NCBI GenBank assembly: GCA_030731745.1 | Contig: JANQTJ010000015.1 | Location: 62,001-126,000 of the forward strand | Direction of reading: 5' to 3' | Length of the DNA: 64,000 bases | Source: Flaviramulus sp. | GTDB lineage: Bacteria > Bacteroidota > Bacteroidia > Flavobacteriales > Flavobacteriaceae | Part shown: piece by piece, positions 30,805-40,194 of the stretch | How positions within the stretch are numbered: position 1 is the first letter of the stretch | Layout of the letters: each line of letters opens with the position of its first letter | Notes under the pieces: model-generated | What the model was told of the DNA's origin: nothing | The model's database searches: none | The model's input: the letters and a program-made list of their open reading frames with translations, nothing else | Position numbers and translations under genes: made by a program

Positions 30805-32337
30805 ATGAAAACATTGAGGCTCATATTAGGCGACCAACTAAACATCAAACATTCTTGGTTTAAACAAACTAATGATGATGTGGTGTATTGCCTTTTTGAA
30901 ATGAAACAAGAAACCGATTATGTAAAACATCACATTCAAAAAGTTATTAGTTTTTTTGCTGCAATGCGTCAGTTTTCTCAAGATTTAAAAAATAAAGGAC
31001 ATCAAGTAATTTATTTGAAAATTAATGATAAAAAAAATACTCAAAAATTAACAAATAATCTTTCAGTATTAATTAAAGACAACCACATCGAATGTTTTGA
31101 ATACATATTCCCTGATGAATATCGATTAGACAAACAATTAGTTGATTTTTGTAAATCATTACAAATTAAAACAGACGTTGTTTCTGCTGAGCATTTTTAT
31201 ACCAATCGCAATGATTTAGGTACATTTTTCAAAGGCAAAAAGCAATACCTCATGGAAAATTTCTATCGAGATATGCGAAAAAAACATGATATTTTAATGA
31301 TTGGCGATCAGCCTGAGGGCGGAAAATGGAATTTTGATAAAAGCAACAGAAATAAATGGAAAGGAGATATTAAAATACCAGCTTTTAAGTCTTTTAAAAA
31401 TGACACTACACAAGTATTAAAGGATATTGAAAAAGCAGAAATTGAAACCATTGGGATAATCAAAACTAAAAACTTTGAATACCCCATAACGAGAGTTCAG
31501 GCATTAGAACAGCTAAAATATTTTTGCGAGTATTTACTTATTCATTTTGGCGATTATCAAGATGCCATGCATACAGATGAAAACTATCTATTTCATTCAA
31601 GATTATCATTTGCAATGAATTTGAAATTGATTTCACCAAAAGATATTGTAATTTCTGTAATGAACTACTATAAAAAACAAAATGATAACATCGACATTTC
31701 TCAAGTTGAAGGTTTTATAAGACAAATTATAGGATGGCGTGAATATATGCGAGGTATGTATTGGGCTTTGATGCCCGAATACAAAGAAAAAAATGAACTA
31801 AAAAACCATAATAAGCTTCCTGATTTTTACTGGACAGGAAAAACAAAAATGAATTGTTTAAAACATGCCATAACCAATTCTATTGAGAATAGCTATGCGC
31901 ATCATATACAGCGTTTAATGGTTACCGGAAATTATGCGTTACTAACTCAAACAAATCCAGAGGAAGTTGATGCTTGGTATTTAGGTATTTATATTGATGC
32001 TATTGAGTGGGTACAACTTACCAATACTAGAGGGATGAGCCAATTTGCAGATGGTGGAAAAATAGCCACGAAACCTTATGTATCATCAGGCTCTTACATC
32101 AATAAAATGAGTAACTATTGTTCTAATTGCCACTATAATAAAAACACAAAAACAGAAAAAGATGCTTGCCCCTTTAATAGCCTATATTGGAATTTTCTTG
32201 ATGATAAACGAGAACAATTAGGTACTAATTTTAGAATGGGCATAATGTATAACTTGCTTGATAAAATTGACAAAAAAGAGCTGCAAAACATAAAAGAAAA
32301 AGCAAAACATATTATAGAGAATCCTAATGAATATTAA
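30805..32337 (+). CDS. Cryptochrome/photolyase family protein, FeS-BCP type ((6-4) photolyase PhrB-like)
   Basis: LRLILGDQLN start; C-terminal Cys-rich CSNCHYNKNTKTEKDACPFNSLYWNF. Confidence 0.92.
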   Translation: MKTLRLILGDQLNIKHSWFKQTNDDVVYCLFEMKQETDYVKHHIQKVISFFAAMRQFSQDLKNKGHQVIYLKINDKKNTQKLTNNLSVLIKDNHIECFEYIFPDEYRLDKQLVDFCKSLQIKTDVVSAEHFYTNRNDLGTFFKGKKQYLMENFYRDMRKKHDILMIGDQPEGGKWNFDKSNRNKWKGDIKIPAFKSFKNDTTQVLKDIEKAEIETIGIIKTKNFEYPITRVQALEQLKYFCEYLLIHFGDYQDAMHTDENYLFHSRLSFAMNLKLISPKDIVISVMNYYKKQNDNIDISQVEGFIRQIIGWREYMRGMYWALMPEYKEKNELKNHNKLPDFYWTGKTKMNCLKHAITNSIENSYAHHIQRLMVTGNYALLTQTNPEEVDAWYLGIYIDAIEWVQLTNTRGMSQFADGGKIATKPYVSSGSYINKMSNYCSNCHYNKNTKTEKDACPFNSLYWNFLDDKREQLGTNFRMGIMYNLLDKIDKKELQNIKEKAKHIIENPNEY

Positions 32338-33808
32338 ACCTAATGTACATATTGTTTGGCTAAAGCGTGATTTACGTTTGCAGGATAATGAAGCTATTCA
32401 CAAGGCATTATCATCAGGTAAACCTGTATTGTTACTTTACGTGTTTGAACAGCTATTAATTAACGATTCGCATTACAGTAAAAGACACTGGGATTTTATT
32501 AAGCAATCTATTAAAGATTTAAATAAGGAGTTATTGCCTTATAATTCAAAAATTTTAGCTGTAAACTCAGATATAATAGCAACAATAAATCAATTATTAA
32601 CTAAGTATCACATAAAAGATGTTTATTCACATCAAGAAACGGGAGTTTTAATAACTTTTGATAGAGATAAATCTTTTAAAAGGTTCTGTAAAAATAATCT
32701 TATTAATTGGCATGAAAACATAAACAATGGCGTACATCGAGGTTTAAAAAATCGAGAAAAGTGGATGGAATTATGTGATGCTTTTTTTGAAATTGAACCA
32801 CTACCCTTTTTACCAGCAGAAAATCAATTACTCTCTATTCAAGACATAGAAAAACTAGAACAAAATTTTAAAGTAACAGATTTAAAAACTGATTTAAATA
32901 CGCCATTTCAAAAAGGCGGAAGAACAATGGGTTTAAAGTACTTAGCTTCATTTTTTAAAGAACGCTATGTCGATTATATGTTTAATATTTCTAAACCAGA
33001 ATTAGCTAGAACCAGTTGCAGCAGAATATCTCCTTATTTAGCTTGGGGAAATTTATCTATAAGAGAAGTTTACCATGAAGCTTATCATTTAAAAAAAACA
33101 TCTAAAAATAAAAAAGCTTTAGAAGCTTTCATGTCCCGTTTACGATGGCAATCTCATTTTGTTCAAAAATTTGAAATGGAGCACAGCATGGAAGAGGTTA
33201 GTTTAAATAAAGGGTTCCATAAACTAAAAAAAAGCATCTCAAAAAATTATCAAAAAGCTTGGGAAACTGGTAATACCGGCTATCCTTTAGTTGATGCTTG
33301 TATGCGCTGCCTAAACGAAACTGGTTACTTAAATTTTAGAATGCGAGCTTTAGTAGTTTCATTCTTTACCCATAATTTATGGCAACCTTGGCAAGAAGCC
33401 ACTACACATTTATCTAAGATGTTTTTAGATTTTGAACCAGGCATTCACTTCCCGCAATTACAAATGCAGGCAGGTGAAACTGGAATAAATATGTTACGAA
33501 TTTATAACCCCATAAAAAATAGTTTAGAGCATGACCCCGAAGCAACTTTTATAAAAAAATGGCTACCAGAACTAAAAGATTTGGAGATACCATTTGCGCA
33601 TCAACCCTATTTAATGACTGATTTAGAGCAACAATTTTACAATTTTAAATTAGGTATTGATTATCCTTATCCAATTGTTGAACTCGAGGCAACTAGAAAA
33701 AAAGCATCCGATATTCTTTGGAATATGAGGAATAATTCACTAGTTAAATCTGAGAGTATACGCATATTAAAAAAGCACACTGCTAGAAAAAATAGCAGTC
33801 AATTTTAG
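32327..33808 (+). CDS. FAD-binding cryptochrome/deoxyribodipyrimidine photolyase family protein
   Basis: VHIVWLKRDLRLQDNEAIHKAL; NTGYPLVDACMRCLNETGYLNFRMRALVVSFFTHNLWQPWQ. Confidence 0.9.
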   Translation: MNIKPNVHIVWLKRDLRLQDNEAIHKALSSGKPVLLLYVFEQLLINDSHYSKRHWDFIKQSIKDLNKELLPYNSKILAVNSDIIATINQLLTKYHIKDVYSHQETGVLITFDRDKSFKRFCKNNLINWHENINNGVHRGLKNREKWMELCDAFFEIEPLPFLPAENQLLSIQDIEKLEQNFKVTDLKTDLNTPFQKGGRTMGLKYLASFFKERYVDYMFNISKPELARTSCSRISPYLAWGNLSIREVYHEAYHLKKTSKNKKALEAFMSRLRWQSHFVQKFEMEHSMEEVSLNKGFHKLKKSISKNYQKAWETGNTGYPLVDACMRCLNETGYLNFRMRALVVSFFTHNLWQPWQEATTHLSKMFLDFEPGIHFPQLQMQAGETGINMLRIYNPIKNSLEHDPEATFIKKWLPELKDLEIPFAHQPYLMTDLEQQFYNFKLGIDYPYPIVELEATRKKASDILWNMRNNSLVKSESIRILKKHTARKNSSQF

Positions 33809-33845
33809 CACAATAAATAAATCTTATACTTTAATAAAATATTAT

Positions 33846-33886
33846 GTTTAACTTTTACTTTTAAAAGTTAAACATTTTGTATCTTT
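33846..33886 (+). promoter_or_regulatory. Shared operator/promoter copy 2: GTTTAACTTTTA-CTTT-TAAAAGTTAAAC then ATTTTGTATCTTT
   Basis: 12-bp perfect arms with 4-nt centre; conserved outer half-sites and spacing identical to copy 1. Confidence 0.7.
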
Positions 33887-33901
33887 GAAAAAGATAAGAT
33901 T

Positions 33902-34330
33902 ATGATACTAGATTCTACATACACTAATAAAGAAAATGAATCTTTAATTTCAGATTTAGTTGGAAAACCTTTTTCAATTATTCATTCATTTAAAATGAAA
34001 GGTATTGGTAGTAAACGAATGATTATTGAAGATGTGAGCACAAATTTAAAGAATATAATAAATTTAGTTTCTGATATAAATTATGCAAATATTGAATTAA
34101 GAACTGGCGGCATTTTAGTTTATATAAACAAAGGCTTAAAAAATTTTACTTGGGTTATACCCTATTATCAATTAGTAATCTATAAAACTAATGGTGCTAG
34201 TATCCATGCTCAAGGAAAATATATTCGTTTTAAAAACAATAAAACATTCAAAGAGAATAAAGCTTTTTTCAATAAACTACTAGATCAGAAAATAAAGCAT
34301 GACGAACAATATGATTTTCAATATCTATGA
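33902..34330 (+). CDS. Hypothetical protein
   Basis: 142-aa ORF directly downstream of the shared operator; no family recognised. Confidence 0.75.
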   Translation: MILDSTYTNKENESLISDLVGKPFSIIHSFKMKGIGSKRMIIEDVSTNLKNIINLVSDINYANIELRTGGILVYINKGLKNFTWVIPYYQLVIYKTNGASIHAQGKYIRFKNNKTFKENKAFFNKLLDQKIKHDEQYDFQYL

Positions 34331-34599
34331 ATTTAACTTTTGAAGAAAAAGACAGGGTTATTGAAATGGCTTGGGAAGATAGAACCACTTTTGAAGCTAT
34401 ACACCTTCAATTTGGTTTAAAAGAACAGGAGGTTATTAACTTAATGCGAAGAGAAATGAAACCTAGTAGTTTCAAAATGTGGCGCAAAAGGGTTCAAGGA
34501 AGAAAAACTAAACATGAAAAATTAAGAGTCTTTGAAAAAGGACGCTTTAAATGCAGTAGACAAAAACAGATTACTCATAATAAAATTTCTAAACGATAA
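34327..34599 (+). CDS. TIGR03643 family protein
   Basis: FEEKDRVIEMAWEDRTTFEAIHLQFGLKEQEVINLMRREMKPSSFKMWRKRVQGRKTKH. Confidence 0.87.
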   Translation: MNLTFEEKDRVIEMAWEDRTTFEAIHLQFGLKEQEVINLMRREMKPSSFKMWRKRVQGRKTKHEKLRVFEKGRFKCSRQKQITHNKISKR

Positions 34600-34645
34600 C
34601 AAGTGCTTTGATTAGCTAACTAAAACAGCACATAAAAAAGACAAA

Positions 34646-35341
34646 ATGAACACAGAAACTCTAAATGCAAAAAAAAATAGTACAAAGCTAAATGAATTTA
34701 CAATTGATGACATAGGTGACGACCATTTATACACAGGAATTGAAACACCTATGAAAAAAGATGCATTCAAAATTACTGATTCTGAGAAAAAGGAGCGTAT
34801 AGCTATTTTATTCGAAGAAATAATGGATGTTATGGGTTTAGATTTAACTGACGATTCTTTAAAAGGAACACCACAGCGTGTAGCAAAAATGTATATTGAC
34901 GAAATTTTTTCAGGATTAAATCCAGCTAATAAACCAAAAGTTGCTTTGTTCGATAACAAGTATAAATATAACCAAATGTTGGTTGAAAAAAACATTACTT
35001 TTTACTCAAACTGCGAGCATCATTTTGTTCCAATTATTGGTAAAGCTCATGTAGCATATATTTCTTCTGGAAAGGTAATAGGTCTTTCAAAACTTAACCG
35101 AATTGTTCAGTACTATGCAAAAAGACCTCAAGTCCAAGAGCGTTTAACAAACCAAATAGCCAACGATTTAAAAGGTATTTTAGAAACTGAGAATATCGCT
35201 GTTATTATAGATGCTAAACATTTGTGTGTGTCATCAAGAGGGATCAAAGATGATACATCAGCAACAGTAACTGCTTTTTATGGAGGCGAATTTAATACTC
35301 CAGAAAAAATAAGAGAATTGCAAAACTATATAAATAATTAA
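34646..35341 (+). CDS. folE: GTP cyclohydrolase I
   Basis: GTPQRVAKMY, FYSNCEHHFVPIIGKAHVAYI, GLSKLNRIV, HLCVSSRGI. Confidence 0.96.
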   Translation: MNTETLNAKKNSTKLNEFTIDDIGDDHLYTGIETPMKKDAFKITDSEKKERIAILFEEIMDVMGLDLTDDSLKGTPQRVAKMYIDEIFSGLNPANKPKVALFDNKYKYNQMLVEKNITFYSNCEHHFVPIIGKAHVAYISSGKVIGLSKLNRIVQYYAKRPQVQERLTNQIANDLKGILETENIAVIIDAKHLCVSSRGIKDDTSATVTAFYGGEFNTPEKIRELQNYINN

Positions 35342-35344
35342 GCT

Positions 35345-35578
35345 ATGGATTTAATTAAAAAAGCCTTAGAATTTGAAAAAAGAAAATTAAAATCTTTATC
35401 AACTAGTGATCGTGTAGAAATATCTCGTGAAGCTAAATCTCTTATTTTAGATTTAAACCAAATCTACAAACAAAAAAAAGATGATAAAATTATGGAAATC
35501 ATGAAACGACTTACAGCTATAAAACGCAAAGTTGAAAAACGTTTAAAAGGTATTCCCAGCAGTGCTGAACTAATTTAA
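35345..35578 (+). CDS. Hypothetical small helical protein (paralogue A)
   Basis: KALEFEKRKLKSLSTSDRVEISREAKSLILDLNQIYKQKKDDKIMEIMKRLTAIKRKVEKRLKG. Confidence 0.65.
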   Translation: MDLIKKALEFEKRKLKSLSTSDRVEISREAKSLILDLNQIYKQKKDDKIMEIMKRLTAIKRKVEKRLKGIPSSAELI

Positions 35579-35712
35579 TTCGTTAAAAAAAAGACTTAAA
35601 TATTAAATTTTACTTAAAATTATATTTAAAAATCAAAAGCTACATAGTTTTCATTATATTGTGAAAATGTGGAGAATTTATATCCGCTAATCATGAATAA
35701 AGGTTAAAAATT

Positions 35713-35928
35713 ATGAAAATTATTGATAAAGCTCTAGAATTCGAACAACGTAAACATACTTTTAAAACAACTAGTGAGCGGATTGAATCTTCGAGAGAAG
35801 TTAAAGATTTAATATTAGGTTTAAATTCTCTATATAAAGAAGAAAAAGATCCCGAAATAATGGATCTAATGAAAAGACTAACCGTTATTAAACAAAAAAT
35901 AGAAAAAAGGCTTAAGGGCAGGCCATAA
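35713..35928 (+). CDS. Hypothetical small helical protein (paralogue B)
   Basis: KALEFEQRKHTFKTTSERIESSREVKDLILGLNSLYKEEKDPEIMDLMKRLTVIKQKIEKRLKG; clear paralogue of the preceding gene. Confidence 0.65.
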   Translation: MKIIDKALEFEQRKHTFKTTSERIESSREVKDLILGLNSLYKEEKDPEIMDLMKRLTVIKQKIEKRLKGRP

Positions 35929-35950
35929 ATATAAATTGCCCTAAAACCAT

Positions 35951-36634
35951 ATGAAAACAATTATTTTAATAGGTGGAAGTAAGGGTATTGGAAATGCCAT
36001 ATTAAAAAATCTCCTTAAACATAGCAAAGTAATTAATATTAGTAGAACTTCACCAGAAGAAACACATACTAACTTAACACACTATTCATGCGATGCTGTT
36101 AAAGAAAAATTACCAGAAATTGATGCTGCAGATGGCTTAATTTATTGCCCAGGAAGTATCAACTTAAAACCTATATCGAGACTAAGTATTGATGATTTTA
36201 AGGACGACTTCGACATTAACGTTTTAGGGGCTGTTAAAGCCATCCAAAAATACCTAACTATTCTTAAAAGTGGCAATAAACCTGCCATTCTTTTATTTAG
36301 CACGGTTGCTGCAAAATTAGGTATGCCCTTTCACGCAAGTATAGCGACATCAAAAGCAGGTGTCGAAGGTTTAGTAAAATCTTTAGGTGCAGAATTAGCT
36401 CCAATTGTTCGAATTAATGCAATTGCTCCAACGGTTACAGATACAGCACTAGCTTCGAAACTTCTTAGAAATGAGAAAATGATTGAAAATATTACAGAAC
36501 GTCATCCTTTAAAAAAGTTTCTAAATCCTGAAGAAGTAGCCCATATGGCAGAGTTTCTAATATCTGATAAAGCAGCCTCATTATCTGGTCAAATCTTTGA
36601 AATGGATTGTGGTATTGTTAGTTTTAAAATATAA
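35951..36634 (+). CDS. SDR family oxidoreductase
   Basis: TIILIGGSKGIGNAI; C-terminal LISDKAASLSGQIFEMDCGI. Confidence 0.9.
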   Translation: MKTIILIGGSKGIGNAILKNLLKHSKVINISRTSPEETHTNLTHYSCDAVKEKLPEIDAADGLIYCPGSINLKPISRLSIDDFKDDFDINVLGAVKAIQKYLTILKSGNKPAILLFSTVAAKLGMPFHASIATSKAGVEGLVKSLGAELAPIVRINAIAPTVTDTALASKLLRNEKMIENITERHPLKKFLNPEEVAHMAEFLISDKAASLSGQIFEMDCGIVSFKI

Positions 36635-36637
36635 TTT

Positions 36638-37180
36638 ATGAATCCATTTATAGCATTTTTAGCTACGCTGTTTTCTATACAAAGCAACCCTAAAGAAAAA
36701 ATGAATATAGAATCAATTTATGATATCACCATTAATTCTATTAATGGGCAACACATTAATTTATCTGATTTCAGAGGTAAATACTTGCTATTTGTAAATG
36801 TTGCCTCTAAGTGTGGTTTTACACCTCAATACAAAGAGCTTCAAGAACTTCATGAAAATTATAAAGATAAACTTCAAATTATTGGCATTCCTTGTAATCA
36901 ATTTGGAAATCAAGAACCAGGAAATTCAAATGAAATTGTATCATTTTGTGAAGTGAATTATGGTGTTACTTTTTTAATCAGCGAAAAAATTGATGTTAAA
37001 GGAAAAAACCAACATCCTTTATATAGCTGGTTAACTCAAAAAATAAATAATGGCAAAACTGACTCTTCTGTTAAATGGAACTTTCAAAAATACTTAGTTG
37101 ATACGAATGGACAATTAATTGATTATTATTTATCTGTAACAAGCCCATTAAATTCTAAAATAACTAAACACCTAAAATAA
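36638..37180 (+). CDS. Glutathione peroxidase family protein
   Basis: LLFVNVASKCGFTPQYKELQ, IPCNQFGNQEPG, VKWNFQKYLVD. Confidence 0.95.
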   Translation: MNPFIAFLATLFSIQSNPKEKMNIESIYDITINSINGQHINLSDFRGKYLLFVNVASKCGFTPQYKELQELHENYKDKLQIIGIPCNQFGNQEPGNSNEIVSFCEVNYGVTFLISEKIDVKGKNQHPLYSWLTQKINNGKTDSSVKWNFQKYLVDTNGQLIDYYLSVTSPLNSKITKHLK

Positions 37181-37183
37181 AAC

Positions 37184-37351
37184 ATGTTCGGTTTATTCAA
37201 AAAAAAATCAGAAGTTGATAAACTTCAAAATAAATACAAATCTTTAATGAAAGAATGGCATGCGCTATCTAGTATAAATAGATCTGAAAGTGATAAAAAA
37301 TATGCTGAAGCTGAAGAAATAGCTAAACAAATTGAAAAATTAAAACTTTGA
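37184..37351 (+). CDS. Small protein (Lacal_2735-like), 55 aa
   Basis: MFGLFKKKSEVDKLQNKYKSLMKEWHALSSINRSESDKKYAEAEEIAKQIEKLKL*; too short for the track. Confidence 0.75.
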   Translation: MFGLFKKKSEVDKLQNKYKSLMKEWHALSSINRSESDKKYAEAEEIAKQIEKLKL

Positions 37352-37809
37352 AATTATTTAAATATATTTTCGTTTTTTTAATTATAAACTTTAGCGCTTT
37401 AGCTATAGGAACTTGGTTGATGAATGATGGTCCGCAAACAGATTGGTATATCAATTTAAACCAAGCGCCATGGACACCACCTGGTTGGGTTTTTGGTGCA
37501 GTATGGACAACTATAATGATATGTTTTTCAGTATATATGGGTTATCTGTACAAAATTCTACCAGCAAAAAATATATTATTATTATTTACTGTCCAATTTA
37601 TCCTTAACGTGCTTTGGAATTATGTTTTCTTTAACCAACACATGGTTGGTTTAGGACTTACCTTTATATTAATGTTAACTTTAATTATTGGGGTTTTTAT
37701 GTTTTCGCATTACAAAACATTAAAAACTAAAAATTTATTAATAGCGCCCTATTTTATTTGGTTATGTATAGCCACCTCACTTAATGCTTATATTTTATTT
37801 TATAACTAA
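37348..37809 (+). CDS. TspO/MBR family protein
   Basis: WYINLNQAPWTPPGWVFGAVWTTIM, LNVLWNYVFF, IATSLNAYI; TTG start overlaps the previous stop. Confidence 0.93.
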   Translation: MKLFKYIFVFLIINFSALAIGTWLMNDGPQTDWYINLNQAPWTPPGWVFGAVWTTIMICFSVYMGYLYKILPAKNILLLFTVQFILNVLWNYVFFNQHMVGLGLTFILMLTLIIGVFMFSHYKTLKTKNLLIAPYFIWLCIATSLNAYILFYN

Positions 37810-38270
37810 TGAAAATTTACACACTACATAAAAAACAAAACCTACCTATTTCTATAGATAAAGCTTGGGATTTTTTATCAGATCCCAAAAATCTTAAAAC
37901 TATAACACCAGAATATATGGGATTCCATATATTATCAGGAGCAGACAGACCAATGTTTGCAGGACAAATAATTCAATACATCGTAACACCAGTATTCGGA
38001 ATTAAAACAAAATGGGTAACTGAAATTACACATAGCATTGATAAACACTATTTTGTTGATGAACAGCGTTTTGGACCATACGCCTTATGGCATCATAAAC
38101 ATTTTATAAAAGAAATTGATGGCGGTGTTGAAATGGAAGATATAATTGACTACAAAGTACCTTTTGGGATACTCGGACAATTAGTTCATCCTATTCTAGT
38201 AAAGCCAAAACTAGAAGAGATTTTTAACTATAGAACAAAAAAATTAGAAGAATTATTCGGGGTTTACTAA
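37809..38270 (+). CDS. SRPBCC family protein
   Basis: AWDFLSDPKNLKTITPEYMGFHIL...FVDEQRFGPYALWHHKHFIKEIDGGVEMEDIIDYKVPFG. Confidence 0.85.
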   Translation: MKIYTLHKKQNLPISIDKAWDFLSDPKNLKTITPEYMGFHILSGADRPMFAGQIIQYIVTPVFGIKTKWVTEITHSIDKHYFVDEQRFGPYALWHHKHFIKEIDGGVEMEDIIDYKVPFGILGQLVHPILVKPKLEEIFNYRTKKLEELFGVY

Positions 38271-38287
38271 AAGTAAAAAACTTATTA

Positions 38288-39595
38288 ATGAAACAACCCA
38301 TTGCTATTTTCTGGTTTCGACGTGATTTAAGATTAGAAGACAATCATGGACTATTTGAAGCTTTATCTGGAAATGAAAAAGTACTTCCTATTTTTATTTT
38401 TGATTCCGATATTTTAGAAAAATTACCAAAAGAAGATGCTAGGGTTACCTTTATTCATCAAATACTGCAAAACATAAATACAAAGCTTAAAAATGAATAT
38501 AATAGTGGTATTTCTATATCACATGGTAAACCTCTAGATGTTTTTAAAGATCTTATCGTAAATTTTAACATTAAAAGTGTTTATACTAATCATGATTACG
38601 AACCATATGCAAGAAAACGAGATTCTGAAATTGAAACTTTTTTAAATGAAAATGGAGTTGTTTTTTCCTCATTTAAAGATCAAGTAATATTTGAAAAGCA
38701 TGATGTCATTAAAAGTGACGGGACTCCTTATTTGGTTTACACACCTTACATGAAGCAATGGAAAAAAATATTTGAAGGTAATCCTTTAAATACATATACT
38801 TCAGAAGAAAAACTTCATAATTTAGTTACTAATATAGAACCACAAAATGTAAATTTAAGTGAGATAGGCTTTGTAAAATCAAATGAAGTCATTAAAGATT
38901 TTACAGTAACACCAAAATTAATACAAACATACGAAGCTACCAGAAACTTTCCTTCCCAAGATAGCACCTCAAGACTAGGACCTCATTTACGTTTTGGTAC
39001 AGTAAGCATAAGGGCTATGGTAAAAAAAGCAATTGCAGAAAAAAATGAAATTTTTTGGAATGAATTAATTTGGAGAGAGTTTTTTACAAATATTTTATGG
39101 CATTTTCCTAATACAAAAAATAAATCTTTTAAACCTCAATATGACCGTATTGAATGGCGAAATGATGAAAAAGAATTTAAGGCTTGGTGTGAAGGCAAAA
39201 CCGGCTATCCTTTAGTAGATGCGGGAATGCGACAATTAAACCAATCAGGATTTATGCATAACCGTGTACGGATGTTAGTTGGAAGTTTTTTATGTAAACA
39301 TTTACTTATTGATTGGCGATGGGGTGAAGCTTATTTTGCTAAAAAACTCCATGATTATGAAATGGCTAGTAATATAGGAAATTGGCAATGGGTAGCAGGC
39401 TGTGGTGTTGATGCAGTACCTTATTTCAGAATTTTTAACCCAACAAGTCAAATTGAAAAATTTGATAAAAATTTAGAATATATCAAAAAGTGGGTTCCAG
39501 ATTTTCAAGAGCTAACATACCCCTCACACATAGTAGACCATAAAATGGCTAGAGAACGTTGTTTAAAGGTCTATAAAAGTGCTTTAAATAGTTGA
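38288..39595 (+). CDS. Deoxyribodipyrimidine photolyase (class I-like)
   Basis: IFWFRRDLRLEDNHGL; GKTGYPLVDAGMRQLNQSGFMHNRVRMLVGSFLCKHLLIDWRWGEAYFAKKLHDYEMASNIGNWQWVAGCGVD. Confidence 0.94.
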   Translation: MKQPIAIFWFRRDLRLEDNHGLFEALSGNEKVLPIFIFDSDILEKLPKEDARVTFIHQILQNINTKLKNEYNSGISISHGKPLDVFKDLIVNFNIKSVYTNHDYEPYARKRDSEIETFLNENGVVFSSFKDQVIFEKHDVIKSDGTPYLVYTPYMKQWKKIFEGNPLNTYTSEEKLHNLVTNIEPQNVNLSEIGFVKSNEVIKDFTVTPKLIQTYEATRNFPSQDSTSRLGPHLRFGTVSIRAMVKKAIAEKNEIFWNELIWREFFTNILWHFPNTKNKSFKPQYDRIEWRNDEKEFKAWCEGKTGYPLVDAGMRQLNQSGFMHNRVRMLVGSFLCKHLLIDWRWGEAYFAKKLHDYEMASNIGNWQWVAGCGVDAVPYFRIFNPTSQIEKFDKNLEYIKKWVPDFQELTYPSHIVDHKMARERCLKVYKSALNS

Positions 39596-39711
39596 AAACA
39601 AAACTTTATCGAAAATACACCTAGTTATACGTATTGCTTATTTAGACAAAAAAAGATTAAATTTAAAAATGACTAAACTTTGAAAACTATTTAAGTAAGA
39701 AAAACGTAATT

Positions 39712-39952
39712 ATGATTATAAATTACGTTTTTCAATTAGTTTCTTCTCACAAAAAAATAACTTGTTCAGAATTTAAAACTGGAAAATTCAAACACACAAA
39801 TCCTGAATTTAAAGATTGGCTAATTACAAGAAATGATACCATTCAAATAAAAAAACAAGACTTCTGATATAGAAATATATAGTTTAATTAACTGGAAAAC
39901 TGATTGCTAATTTGTTTTAACTTATAATAAAGTATCAAACTCTAATAACTGA
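39712..39952 (+). pseudogene. Remnant of a small conserved flavobacterial protein (frameshift plus nonsense)
   Basis: Frame 1: MIINYVFQLVSSHKKITCSEFKTGKFKHTNPEFKDWLITRNDTIQIKKQDF*; then a second frame: DIEIYSLINWKTDC*FVLTYNKVSNSNN*. Confidence 0.65.
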
Positions 39953-40194
39953 AATTATATTTGTAAAGTGTTCATTATTAATATTATAAAAATTATTATG
40001 AAAAAATATGTTTGTATTAAAAAATGAATCAATGAGTTATATGAGATCATAAATGATAAAAATTCAATAACCTATTTAATTAATTAATAGTTGAAAACAT
40101 AACATATATAAATATAAAGAAAAACAAAATTATTGCTAACTTTATGACATTCGATAATTCCTAGAAAGTTTAAACTAACCTTAATTAAATCTTT

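Noticed and set aside
33779-33799. Hairpin ACTGCTA-GAAAAAA-TAGCAGT at the end of the third photolyase gene
   Set aside because: 7-bp arms without a following T-tract and inside the CDS; not enough to call a terminator.
34612-34995. 127-aa minus-strand ORF
   Set aside because: Antisense to folE.
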